From Dyella dinghuensis (GTDB lineage Bacteria; Pseudomonadota; Gammaproteobacteria; Xanthomonadales; Rhodanobacteraceae): a DNA stretch of 64,000 bases. Both the position numbers and the translations under genes were made by a program. Shown piece after piece: positions 8,314 through 17,018 of this stretch. Within the stretch, counting starts at the first letter, position 1; every line of letters begins with the position of its first letter. A model generated the notes under the pieces. That model saw nothing but the letters and a program-made list of their open reading frames with translations, made no database searches and was not told the origin of the DNA. The stretch spans positions 62,001 through 126,000 of the forward strand of contig NZ_RYZR01000006.1 in the NCBI RefSeq assembly GCF_003977615.1, in the 5' to 3' direction.

Positions 8314-10623
8314 TTAACGGCTCGCTAGTGATCCGCGGCCTTCCCCGGCTGTTTTCAGCGAGATGCTTCCCAGCGCATAGAGCGGGCCGTCAATGGGTGC
8401 GGTAAAGGCCAGACACAACGTGTGCTCCCCCTGCGTTTGGGGCAGCGATGCATCCAGTGAGAATTTCCGCGCGCTGACGGCCGGATTGGGCAACGGCATC
8501 GTGGCAAGCGTCGGGCCATCGCATCGATCCAGATGCACCACCAGCTCGCCATAGGGCGTGGTGTGCGGACGTGACACGACCAGCTTCTGATCGTGTGCGA
8601 GCGCATAGTTGCGCTCCAGCCGTACGACATCCGCATGGATCGCATTCACCCCATCAAGCGGCGCCGCCGGAAATTGCTCGCACGAATCGAAAACGTTCAC
8701 GGCATACACCGGCGCCATGCTGGTTGCATCGGGCATCGGTTGAATGCGCAAACGGAAATCGCTGCCGGGGCAATTAGGAAGTTCGACGCCAAGCCGTGTC
8801 AGCAAGCTATCGTGATCGAGCACACGAACACGTTCCGCAGCGAGCACGCTCCCATCCTCGGCAAATGTTTTGGCTTTGATCGTCGCCGGGACGTTGACGA
8901 CAAAGGGACCGCGATAAAGCGGCGCGTGAATATCCGGCGTGCTTCCGTCTTCGGTGTAGTGAATGGCGCCGTAGCCAGCCTGATTCGAAATCGTGACCGT
9001 CGCACGATGCATCTTGAGCGCTTTGTTGGCGTCGAGATGGATGTTTGGCGCAAACGCACTGTCCGCCTGGTCGACCTGCTGATCCGCGTAGCGCTCGAAT
9101 TGCGCGGGTAATCGCGCCACGAAATTTTTCCAATTGCGGGCCGAAGCTGGCGACCAGACTACTTCGCTCAACGCATCGATACGCGGGAGTGCCGCATGTT
9201 CGACATGCTGCATGGTCGGAATATGCTCGGTCCAGATATTAGCTTGTGCGCCGAGCACATGTTTGGCTTGTGTCGCACTCAACTGCGCCGGTATCGGATT
9301 GAAAGCATAGATGCTGGCAAGATCGCGCACGGGAACGCGTCCTGCCGTTTCATCGGGCAGATCGCTTTGCACGCCGTCCAGATAAAGATCGGGCGACGGC
9401 GACATGACTACGTCGTGCCCCATCTTCGCCGCCTTGATCGCACCATCTGTACCGCGCCACGACATCACAGTGGCATCGGCTGGCACACCGCCATCGAGAA
9501 TTTCATCCCAACCGATCATCCGGCGGCCATGCGCCGCGAGATAGCTGCCGACACGGCCGATAAACCAGCCCTGCAATGCATCTTCATCCTTCAGATGCAG
9601 CGCACGAATCTTGGCCTGTATCGCCGGCGATGCCTTCCATTGATCCTTGACGGCCTCGTCGCCACCGACGTGGATGTAGTGCGACGGGAACAACGCCATC
9701 ACTTCGTCGAGCACGTTGTCGACGAACTGGAATGTCGCATCGTCGACGTTGTAAAGATACGGATTGACGCCCCAATCGACGGATACGGGTGGCCGTTTCC
9801 CGGTTACGCCGATCTGCGGATACGACGCGACGGCAGCCTGTGCGTGGCCGGGCATGTCGATTTCCGGTACCACCGTAATGTGTCGCGCGGTTGCATAGGC
9901 AACGACATCGCGAATTTCGTCCTGCGTATAAAAACCGCCGTAACGCAGCGGCTCGCCATCGTGACCGGCATCCGGCGGTGTTCGCCACGCGCCGATGTGC
10001 GTGAGTTCGGGATAACGCTTGATCTCGATACGCCAGCCTTGGTCATCCGTAAGATGCCAATGCAGCACGTTGAGCTTGTGCTGCGCCATTTGATCGATCA
10101 GCAGCTTTACGTCGGAAGCGGATTGAAAATGTCGCGCGGAATCGAGCATGACACCGCGCCACGCAAAACGCGGCCAGTCGCTGATGTGGAGTGCCTGCAC
10201 TTGTACGGCACCCTTCTGCGCATCCGGCGTCAGCAATTGCCAAAGGGTAATGCCACCGTAGAAGAGTCCGGCATCATCACGCGCGTCGATGGTTATGCCG
10301 TGCGAGGTGACATCCAGCTTATAACCCTCGGCTTGTGTCACAGGCGATGCCGGATTGCGCACAAAGGCAATGGCGTTCGCAGCAGACCCGCCTTCGACGA
10401 TCTTCAAATGCAGGCCGCGGGTGCGCGCCAGTGTGTCGACAAGATATTGCGCAGACTGACGCGCCGCTGCGTCTCCGGATGGAATGACGATAGGTGTGTT
10501 GTCATCGACCGTGAATGAGCCTTCCGCGGTTTGCAGCTGCGCCGGCAACGGGATAATGGATACGGGTGACGCTTGCACGAGGCCGCACAGCGCGAAAAAA
10601 AAGATGACGCCTGCCAGTCTCAT
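8314..10623 (-). CDS. Beta-N-acetylhexosaminidase, GH20
   Basis: Removes terminal N-acetylhexosamine residues from chitooligosaccharides or glycans. The 769-residue protein starts with a signal peptide (MRLAGVIFFFALCGLVQA), then a GH20b-like N-terminal domain (about 20-145), the GH20 catalytic barrel (about 150-490) with the diagnostic Asp-Glu pair in HVGGDEA at residues 322-323, and a C-terminal chitobiase-type domain (GYGAIHYTEDGSTPD). The start at 10623 is preferred over an upstream one because of the signal peptide. It follows the GH9 gene by 23 bases and probably shares its transcript. Confidence 0.92.
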   Translation of the reverse strand: MRLAGVIFFFALCGLVQASPVSIIPLPAQLQTAEGSFTVDDNTPIVIPSGDAAARQSAQYLVDTLARTRGLHLKIVEGGSAANAIAFVRNPASPVTQAEGYKLDVTSHGITIDARDDAGLFYGGITLWQLLTPDAQKGAVQVQALHISDWPRFAWRGVMLDSARHFQSASDVKLLIDQMAQHKLNVLHWHLTDDQGWRIEIKRYPELTHIGAWRTPPDAGHDGEPLRYGGFYTQDEIRDVVAYATARHITVVPEIDMPGHAQAAVASYPQIGVTGKRPPVSVDWGVNPYLYNVDDATFQFVDNVLDEVMALFPSHYIHVGGDEAVKDQWKASPAIQAKIRALHLKDEDALQGWFIGRVGSYLAAHGRRMIGWDEILDGGVPADATVMSWRGTDGAIKAAKMGHDVVMSPSPDLYLDGVQSDLPDETAGRVPVRDLASIYAFNPIPAQLSATQAKHVLGAQANIWTEHIPTMQHVEHAALPRIDALSEVVWSPASARNWKNFVARLPAQFERYADQQVDQADSAFAPNIHLDANKALKMHRATVTISNQAGYGAIHYTEDGSTPDIHAPLYRGPFVVNVPATIKAKTFAEDGSVLAAERVRVLDHDSLLTRLGVELPNCPGSDFRLRIQPMPDATSMAPVYAVNVFDSCEQFPAAPLDGVNAIHADVVRLERNYALAHDQKLVVSRPHTTPYGELVVHLDRCDGPTLATMPLPNPAVSARKFSLDASLPQTQGEHTLCLAFTAPIDGPLYALGSISLKTAGEGRGSLASR

Positions 10624-10646
10624 AGTTTTATCCGTATAGAGGTGTT

Positions 10647-12482
10647 TCAGTCGTGCGGAAGGCTGACGGCGTACAGATACCACGCGTCATGCGGCAACCA
10701 CTGTTCGGTCCAGCGCCAATCGTCGTCGCGACCGGTTTGCGCATACCCGAGATTGAAAGCGATACCGTCTTCATCATCAAGACCCGCGGTGATGCCGTTG
10801 ATGATGGCACCCGGTGCGCTGGTGTATTCATACGACTTGAAGAACATGTACTGCGCGTTGCGCTGACCGCTGCCCATCAACATGCTGGTGTCGTAGGGGT
10901 TGCGGCCGAGGATCCAGTGCAGCTGGTTCCAGGCGTAGTTTTCGAGCTGGTTGCGGAAGCCGGGATCATCGGCGAAAAAGGATGCTGCCATGCGTGCCGC
11001 GGCGGCAAGCGACGCCAGGCGTGCATTTTCGCCTTGCCACCAGGGCGCAGCTTCCGAATCGTGCGGGAAGAAGAAGGCGGTGCGTACCGCGCCGTTACCC
11101 ATGCGCACGAGCTGTCGTGCATAACCGAATGGGTTATTTACGTCGCCCGTGACATGCAGCTCATACGCGAGTGAACGACGCACCGTGTCGCGAACAGCCT
11201 TCTGCTGTACGGGAGTCGCGATGGTGGCGTACTCCAGCAACGCCACGACCGGCAGCCCCGCATCGGTGGGATGAAAGAACGGCCGCGTTCCGGCATCGGC
11301 ACGCCAGTAATCCTGCTGACCGTCGTGGGTGGTCAGGCGCGCCATGAGGTTGCCGGCACGTTGATCGGCCGCTTTGCGCCACACGTCATCGTGTGTCGCG
11401 CGATAAAGCTCGGTTGCCGCCAGCAACGCGCAGTAATCGTCGACGATATTTTCCACGCCGTCGTTGATCAGTTCCTTATTGTGCGCATCGAGAAAACGAT
11501 ACGCATCTTCGGCCGTGCGCAGATAATCCTGCCGCTTGAACTCGCCATCGGCATCCATGGTGCTGGCAAGTGCGAGCGCCGCAATGGCCATGCCGCCACC
11601 TGCACGAAAGCTCGCTTCATAGGCATGCGGACCGCGCGCAGGTTTTTCCACTTTCTGCGTCGTGTCGTTGGCGCTCGTCTTGATCTGCGTGCGCCAATTG
11701 GGATCCCCGATCACGCGGTCCTGCGGCAGCTTGCCAATGCCCGGGCCGTCGATGGATTGATAGAAGGAACCATCCGTCCGCTTGTCGCGCACAAGGAAAT
11801 CTGCGCCGAACAGGCCTTCGTCCAGCAGACGTCTTAGATACTGGCTGAAATTCTGATCGTGCCGCGCATCCAGCTGCTGCCAGCTGCGCAGCAGACTCCA
11901 CACGACGAGCGGTACCTGTTGCGTATTGAAATAGGACGTGAGGTTTTGATGCGACAGGTGGATACCGTAGTCACCGGTGGCGTCGTACCAGCCACCGTGA
12001 ATGTCCAACGCGCCGGGTTTGCCGTCGGGTCGCGGCAGGTGACGATCGGCCTCGTCGAGCAAGCCACTCGCGCGCTGACCTTTGAAGTAATAGACGACGT
12101 TGGAGAAGGTGTTGCGCTCCAGCACGTTGTCCTGCACGAGAAATTCGTCGGAACGCACACAGGTTCCGTGATCGAGCACTTGCAGGTAATAGCGCCCCGG
12201 CGTCTTGAGCGCGGAGAAGTCGGCCTGCCAGTAATGTTGATCGCCCCATTTCGCCACGGGGCCGCTGTCCTGCAGCGTGCCGGTCAATACCGGCTTGCCG
12301 TCGCTTGCATCGATGACCTGGAATTGGTGCAGCGATTCGGTTGCGTCGGACGAGACGACAGCCTGTTTCGAAGCGGTGAGTTCATAACCCACCTGGTCAA
12401 CCAGCAGTCTGGGCTCCGTGGCCTGCGCGTGAAGTCCATACATCGCAAGACCAACGGCGATACAGCGCACGGCGAGCTTCAT
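10647..12482 (-). CDS. Glycoside hydrolase family 9 protein, probable exo-glucosaminidase or chitooligosaccharide-active enzyme
   Basis: A 611-residue secreted enzyme: signal peptide (1-21), an Ig-like CelD_N domain (about 24-110) and a GH9 (alpha/alpha)6 barrel. The catalytic base pair of Asp residues is in GGWYDATGDYG (D167, D171); the general acid is probably E593 in WTEQWLPH. Classical GH9 enzymes are cellulases, but members with a DAxGDYG motif in chitin loci of Vibrio relatives are exo-beta-D-glucosaminidases; the setting between a TonB receptor and GH20 supports that reading, as inference. GGAGG lies 6 bases before the start at 12482. Confidence 0.82.
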   Translation of the reverse strand: MKLAVRCIAVGLAMYGLHAQATEPRLLVDQVGYELTASKQAVVSSDATESLHQFQVIDASDGKPVLTGTLQDSGPVAKWGDQHYWQADFSALKTPGRYYLQVLDHGTCVRSDEFLVQDNVLERNTFSNVVYYFKGQRASGLLDEADRHLPRPDGKPGALDIHGGWYDATGDYGIHLSHQNLTSYFNTQQVPLVVWSLLRSWQQLDARHDQNFSQYLRRLLDEGLFGADFLVRDKRTDGSFYQSIDGPGIGKLPQDRVIGDPNWRTQIKTSANDTTQKVEKPARGPHAYEASFRAGGGMAIAALALASTMDADGEFKRQDYLRTAEDAYRFLDAHNKELINDGVENIVDDYCALLAATELYRATHDDVWRKAADQRAGNLMARLTTHDGQQDYWRADAGTRPFFHPTDAGLPVVALLEYATIATPVQQKAVRDTVRRSLAYELHVTGDVNNPFGYARQLVRMGNGAVRTAFFFPHDSEAAPWWQGENARLASLAAAARMAASFFADDPGFRNQLENYAWNQLHWILGRNPYDTSMLMGSGQRNAQYMFFKSYEYTSAPGAIINGITAGLDDEDGIAFNLGYAQTGRDDDWRWTEQWLPHDAWYLYAVSLPHD

Positions 12483-12560
12483 GCACAACCTCCCAGACAG
12501 CGGATACCGTGATACCTGTGGTACGCATCGCGGCTCCCTTCTCAAGCATTCAACTTCCCA

Positions 12561-12594
12561 AAAAAAAGGGACCTGGCAAGAAAGCACCAGGTCC
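12561..12594 (-). terminator. Terminator or attenuator after the TonB receptor gene
   Basis: Eight-base stem GGACCTGG/CCAGGTCC with a 10-base loop, followed on the minus strand by seven Ts. It separates the receptor gene from the GH9-GH20 pair, so the glycosidases may be expressed at a lower level than the receptor or from their own promoter. Confidence 0.85.
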
Positions 12595-12633
12595 TTGGCG
12601 GGGAAGAAGAAAGACCTTCGATTTACATAAGCA

Positions 12634-15438
12634 TCAGAACTTGAAGTGTGCCTCGAGCATGAACTCGCGACCGCTCACGTACTCGTTGAGAAGCATCGTG
12701 TTGTTGATGCCGTCATACTGCTTGTACACCGAGTTCAACAGATTCAGCATGTCGAACGACACGGAGAAGTTCTTGTTGAACGCGTAGGCAGCCGATGCAT
12801 CAAGTTCTTTGTAGCTAGCGGTATAAGCACTCGTCGCACCTGCTACGTAGCCGCCGGCAAGGTACTTGCTGCGGTAGTTGTAGGAAACGCTTGCGCTATA
12901 CGGACCTTGCTCGAAGTAAGGAGCCAACGTATACGAGTTCTTCGAGTTGTACGGCAACCAGTTGGCACCCTGGATCGTCTCGACCGTGCGCGAGTCGGAG
13001 TACGTGTAGTTCGCACGAAGACCGAAACCGCTGTCGCCGAACGCCTGCTGGTAACTAATGGCAGCGCCCTTGACTTTGGCACGGCCGCCGTTAACCGGTG
13101 CGGTGACCTGGTAGGTACATACGCCGGCAACCGTACACATGCCGTTGGCGACCAGCTGCGCACCGGTCGGGCCCGGATAGAGCGTGCCCCACGAACCGTT
13201 TTCATGCGTCTCAGGAGTGGTCTCCTGAGTGACGTAGTTCAACACGTTCTTATAGAAGCCGGAGAACGCAATGACCGACTGATCGTTGAAGTACCACTCG
13301 GCAGAAACATCGCCGTTGATCGAACGATAAGGCTTGATGCCCGGATTGCCGGCGGTCGCTGTGAGCACCGTGTCATTGGCTTCGAAGAACGGTGCCAATT
13401 CGTTATACGGCGCGTAAGCGACTGTCTCCGACGCTGCACCACGCAGGATGAAATCCGGGGTCAGGTTGTAGGCGATATTGAATGCCGGCAGCCAGTTGTA
13501 ACGCGTGGTCTGCACACCAATGTAGCCCGTGCCGTTGGTGAAGTTGCAATCCCAGGGTACGAGTCCATCAGCACCGGCCACCTGGCAGCTGCTGGGAACG
13601 TAATAACCATAGGAGTTGGTCTGGGTTTTCACCCAACGCAAGCCGAGGTTGCCATGCAGATTGTCCGTGCCGAAGTTGGCCTGTCCGTACACGGCCGTGT
13701 TCTGCTGCTGCACGTTGAACGTGTTATCCCAATAGTCGACCGGATCGTTCGCCGACAGCGGGCCGTTGTTCAGCACCGCATTGAAGATGCAGTTGTAACC
13801 GCAGGTCTGCACATGCGACACGGAACTGCCACCGAGGCCAATCGACGAAGCGCCCTGCAGGTTGGTCAGGCCGCCATAACCGATCTGGTTCAGCGTCATG
13901 TTCGGCACGCCGCGGTAGATCAACAGGCTCTGGCTTTCCCAGTGCGAGGCGTAGCGCGCGCCAACCAACAGTTCATTGATGAAGCCGTCGAAATCCTTGC
14001 TGAAATCGATCTGCGCGTAAGAATCACGCGCATGGTACGGCTTGTAGCCAATGTTTCCGCCGAAATCGTTGTCGGCCCAGTAATTGGGATTGTTGGCCGT
14101 GGCGAGATTGGTGAAGTTGAATCCGTTCGGGATGCTCCAGTTGAAGCCACCGCCGTAGTAGATTTCCTTGAACGCCTGGCTGATCACGTTGTTCGACGTG
14201 CTCACACCGATCTGGCCACCCAAGCGCCAGCCGTCACCGTAGTAAGTACCGCGCCAGTCGACACCCTTGGTCCGGATGTAGGACGCACGCGCGTCGTTAT
14301 CCTCGAACGTATCGGCCGTACTGGTGCACGACGTTGCCTCAAAGCAAGGCGTACCGACCTGCGTACCGGAGGTCACGACGCCATTGCCGTTCGCTGTCAG
14401 GTGGGTAATACCCGCATAGTTGAAACCGGCGATCGGATAGAGCGAGGTGTTGATGTTGTTGAGGCTGTCATTCATGTACATCAAGCTGAGCGTGCTATCG
14501 AAATGCTCGTTCGGCTTGTACTGAATGTTGACGAAGATGCTATTGCGCTTTTCGATCTGCTCGAAGTTGGCCGAGTTGATTTCGGTCGGCATCTGGTCGC
14601 TGTTTTTCAGCTGACCGGAGGCCACTTCGGCAGCGATCAACGGGTTCACGGCCGAAATGGCCGACACCGGCGTGTAGCTGAAGATTTCCTGGCCTTGGCG
14701 TGAAGTGTCCTGCTCGTAGTGCTGCGCAGAAACGTCGACACCGAAGGTCTTCGAATCGTTGTGCCAGCTATAGAACACCGAACCGTTCGGACGGTTCTTG
14801 TCCGTCATGTCGTTGTAGTTCGCTCCGAACGTACCGCTGAGCGTGTTCGAAGGGACATCCAACGGCTGCACGGTGTGCATGAAGACGGTGCCGCCGAGAC
14901 TGCCTTCCGGCAGGCGCGCTTCGGGCGTCTTGAAGATTTCGAGCTGACCGAGAATTTCCGCTGGCAGCAACGAATAGTTGAAGCCGCGGTTCGGGCTATC
15001 GCCGTACAACCACAGTGCTTGCGCAACCGGGTGACCATCGAGGTACGACAAGTTCAAGCTCGGGTCGATGCCGTCGATGCTGACGCGCTGTGTGGCACCG
15101 AACAAGTGATCGAGCGTGACGCCCGGCACCTGTGCCAGTGCTTCGGCAACGTTGGTGGCCGGGAACTTGCCGATATCGGTCGCCGTAATGGCATCGACGA
15201 TCGCATCGGCATTGCGCTTGGTATCCATCGACTGCTGCAAGCTGGCGCGGATACCGACAACAGTGACCGTGGACAGCTGCTTGGCATTGGCCTTTTCGGC
15301 CTGTTGCTCGGACTGCTGACTTGCAGGTACAGCTGCTGGTGCAGACGTCGTCTGCGTTGTGTCTTGCGCGTACAAGGTGCCGGCAAAACATAGTCCGGCG
15401 AAGATACTCGCGGCTAGTAGTGTCTTACGATGTGACAT
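12634..15438 (-). CDS. TonB-dependent receptor for amino-sugar oligosaccharides
   Basis: Outer-membrane active transporter of 934 residues: signal peptide (about 1-25, ending LYAQ), plug domain with ATDIGKFPATNVAEALAQVPG at about 88-108, and a 22-strand-type barrel ending in the aromatic C-terminus (EAHFKF). The plug motif is typical of the TonB-Xanth-Caul class (TIGR01782) found in carbohydrate utilisation loci of Xanthomonas and Caulobacter. GGGGAGGAAG precedes the ATG at 15438. Its place between the sugar kinase and two glycosidases suggests GlcNAc oligomers as substrate; the substrate itself is inferred. Confidence 0.88.
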   Translation of the reverse strand: MSHRKTLLAASIFAGLCFAGTLYAQDTTQTTSAPAAVPASQQSEQQAEKANAKQLSTVTVVGIRASLQQSMDTKRNADAIVDAITATDIGKFPATNVAEALAQVPGVTLDHLFGATQRVSIDGIDPSLNLSYLDGHPVAQALWLYGDSPNRGFNYSLLPAEILGQLEIFKTPEARLPEGSLGGTVFMHTVQPLDVPSNTLSGTFGANYNDMTDKNRPNGSVFYSWHNDSKTFGVDVSAQHYEQDTSRQGQEIFSYTPVSAISAVNPLIAAEVASGQLKNSDQMPTEINSANFEQIEKRNSIFVNIQYKPNEHFDSTLSLMYMNDSLNNINTSLYPIAGFNYAGITHLTANGNGVVTSGTQVGTPCFEATSCTSTADTFEDNDARASYIRTKGVDWRGTYYGDGWRLGGQIGVSTSNNVISQAFKEIYYGGGFNWSIPNGFNFTNLATANNPNYWADNDFGGNIGYKPYHARDSYAQIDFSKDFDGFINELLVGARYASHWESQSLLIYRGVPNMTLNQIGYGGLTNLQGASSIGLGGSSVSHVQTCGYNCIFNAVLNNGPLSANDPVDYWDNTFNVQQQNTAVYGQANFGTDNLHGNLGLRWVKTQTNSYGYYVPSSCQVAGADGLVPWDCNFTNGTGYIGVQTTRYNWLPAFNIAYNLTPDFILRGAASETVAYAPYNELAPFFEANDTVLTATAGNPGIKPYRSINGDVSAEWYFNDQSVIAFSGFYKNVLNYVTQETTPETHENGSWGTLYPGPTGAQLVANGMCTVAGVCTYQVTAPVNGGRAKVKGAAISYQQAFGDSGFGLRANYTYSDSRTVETIQGANWLPYNSKNSYTLAPYFEQGPYSASVSYNYRSKYLAGGYVAGATSAYTASYKELDASAAYAFNKNFSVSFDMLNLLNSVYKQYDGINNTMLLNEYVSGREFMLEAHFKF

Positions 15439-15568
15439 GACTTCCTCCCCTCAGAGGCGTTTTCAGCAACGGAAAATGTTCGCGGCATGCCCGTGCTGTG
15501 TGGCGATTGGGCTTGCGCCCGGTTCAATTCAAAAAACGGCGTTTTCCAAACTTGACTCGGCGCGCCCA

Positions 15569-16600
15569 TCACTGAGCATGCTGACTGTCCAAATACAGGC
15601 CAGCAGCGCCGATGACCCCGAGCTGGCCGTGCTCCATCAGTCGTACAGGTACTTGTTGCAAGTAAGGACGCATGACGCCCTTGTTGAAAAAGCGCTCTGC
15701 AAACGTGCTTGAAAGCAGCAAATCGCGGATCTGCGGCAAGATGCCGCCAGCGAGGTATGCACCGCCGCGTGCGCCATAAAGCAGCACAAGATCGCCGACG
15801 AAACTGCCAAGCAAACCGCAGAACACGTTCAAGGCCTCGGTGGCTGCGGCATCGGATTGCTCAACTGCACTGCGCGTAATGTCCGCAGGCAGTTGCAGCG
15901 ACGCCCTCACGCCGCGCAACGAGCAAATCGCGTTGTAAAGATTGACCAGGCCGGGACCTGAGAGCGCGTGTTCGAACGATACGTACGCACGATCGCGCGC
16001 CAGGAAACGCAGAATGTCGATTTCCAGTTCGTTGCCCGGCGCCAGCGCAACCTGTCCGGCTTCAGTGGGCAGCACGGTGGCGTGCGGCTTGCCCGGCAAC
16101 AGCACGGCCGAACCCAAGCCGGTGCCTGGGCCCATGACCAACACGGGGCCAACCATTTGCGGCGCACTGGTTTCGATCACCGGCGTGGTGTCGGCGTGCG
16201 TCATGAACTGCGTGGCGTACGCCACAGCCTCGAAATCGTTGATGACCGCGAGCGTGGAGATACCGAGCGTTTCGCGAATGTCGCGAATCGACACCGGCCA
16301 CGGCAGGTTGTCGTTGACGATGGCATCGCCCAGCACATAGCCCGCACTGGCCACAGCGCAATGATCGACATGCATGCCGGGGCTGAGCTGGGAAACGAAA
16401 TCTTTCAGTACCGCAGTGAGGCTGGGCCATTCGGCGCAGGCATAGCGGCGGTATTCGAGCACCGTGACGGGCCGATGGCCATCCGGACGGGGACTGACGA
16501 GACCGATGCGCGCATGCGTGCCACCGACATCGGCGGCCAAAAAGGCCAGTTCCGGTGACGGCACCGATTGCGCATTGCCACGTATGACAGCCTGAGCCAC
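15569..16600 (-). CDS. Glucokinase-family sugar kinase, probable GlcNAc/glucosamine kinase
   Basis: A 343-residue ROK/glucokinase-type (PF02685) kinase. The phosphate-binding motif LAADVGGTHARIG is at about 21-33 and the second glycine motif is in GPGTGLGSAVLLPG. In Xanthomonas-type loci a kinase here phosphorylates cytoplasmic GlcNAc or glucosamine after uptake through the permease, giving the substrate for NagA/NagB. The start is GTG at 16600, behind GGAGGGGG. It is the first gene of the leftward operon and lies 130 bases from the TonB receptor gene. Confidence 0.85.
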   Translation of the reverse strand: MAQAVIRGNAQSVPSPELAFLAADVGGTHARIGLVSPRPDGHRPVTVLEYRRYACAEWPSLTAVLKDFVSQLSPGMHVDHCAVASAGYVLGDAIVNDNLPWPVSIRDIRETLGISTLAVINDFEAVAYATQFMTHADTTPVIETSAPQMVGPVLVMGPGTGLGSAVLLPGKPHATVLPTEAGQVALAPGNELEIDILRFLARDRAYVSFEHALSGPGLVNLYNAICSLRGVRASLQLPADITRSAVEQSDAAATEALNVFCGLLGSFVGDLVLLYGARGGAYLAGGILPQIRDLLLSSTFAERFFNKGVMRPYLQQVPVRLMEHGQLGVIGAAGLYLDSQHAQ

Positions 16601-16692
16601 GCCCCCTCCTTGCGTTGATATCTCGTGCCTGCCCCTACGACTACGTGGGCGTTACTCCCACGGCACGATGCTGGTGACGGAGTCTGGTCAGG

Positions 16693-16711
16693 AATGACAA
16701 CGCTGTCAACA
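16693..16711 (-). promoter_or_regulatory. Putative NagR operator over the -35 box of the kinase operon
   Basis: TGACAACGCTGTCA at 16695-16708 is a TGACA/TGTCA inverted repeat with a central CG, the form bound by LacI-family regulators and close to the NagR box described for Xanthomonas and Alteromonadales. Read on the minus strand it includes TTGACA (16709-16704), so a bound repressor would block the leftward promoter. The matching -10 (CAGACT, 17 bases on) is weak. Confidence 0.72.
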
Positions 16712-16928
16712 GGGTGTAAAGAACATCTTCAAGACATGTTTGACGCAGTGCGAAAGGCAGTTTTTTGAGGCTGCAGGCCAGAATGTATAAATTAATGATT
16801 AAATTGATGTTTAGTGACGACCACCCATGACCAAAGACCCTCCCTTCAAAGTGCTGCGACGCACCACAAAAAGGTTTCAAATGGGTCAATAATGGCGCAC
16901 GTTGTCGGCGCGCATTCTGTCCTGTCGA

Positions 16929-16958
16929 TTGACAACGTTGTGTCTCAGGGACAATAAA
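16929..16958 (+). promoter_or_regulatory. Putative promoter and NagR operator of the permease operon
   Basis: TTGACA at 16929-16934 and AATAAA at 16953-16958 (18-base spacing) form a plausible promoter. The palindrome ACAACGTTGT (16932-16941), with flanking TG and GTC, overlaps the -35 and resembles the site at 16695-16708. The site is about 80 bases before the permease start. Confidence 0.68.
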
Positions 16959-17018
16959 GCTTGCTACGGTGATGTCGTTCGAGCGTCATCGACATCGGGT
17001 CTGTCACGGGGAATCTTC

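Larger units (their letters stand above)
16601..17018. promoter_or_regulatory. Divergent promoter region of the GlcNAc locus
   Basis: The 418 bases between the kinase gene (minus) and the permease gene (plus) hold no gene. They carry two related palindromes (16695-16708 and 16932-16941), each overlapping a TTGACA -35 box, one per direction. The middle is AT-rich (around 16790-16820). Confidence 0.75.

Noticed and set aside
8301-8320. GAAACGTTAACG near the end of the GH20 gene as a LacI operator
   Set aside because: It is at the 3' end of the operon with no promoter nearby; a chance match.
12646-14703. 685-codon open frame on the plus strand
   Set aside because: Antisense to the TonB receptor gene; no domain, no ribosome binding site.
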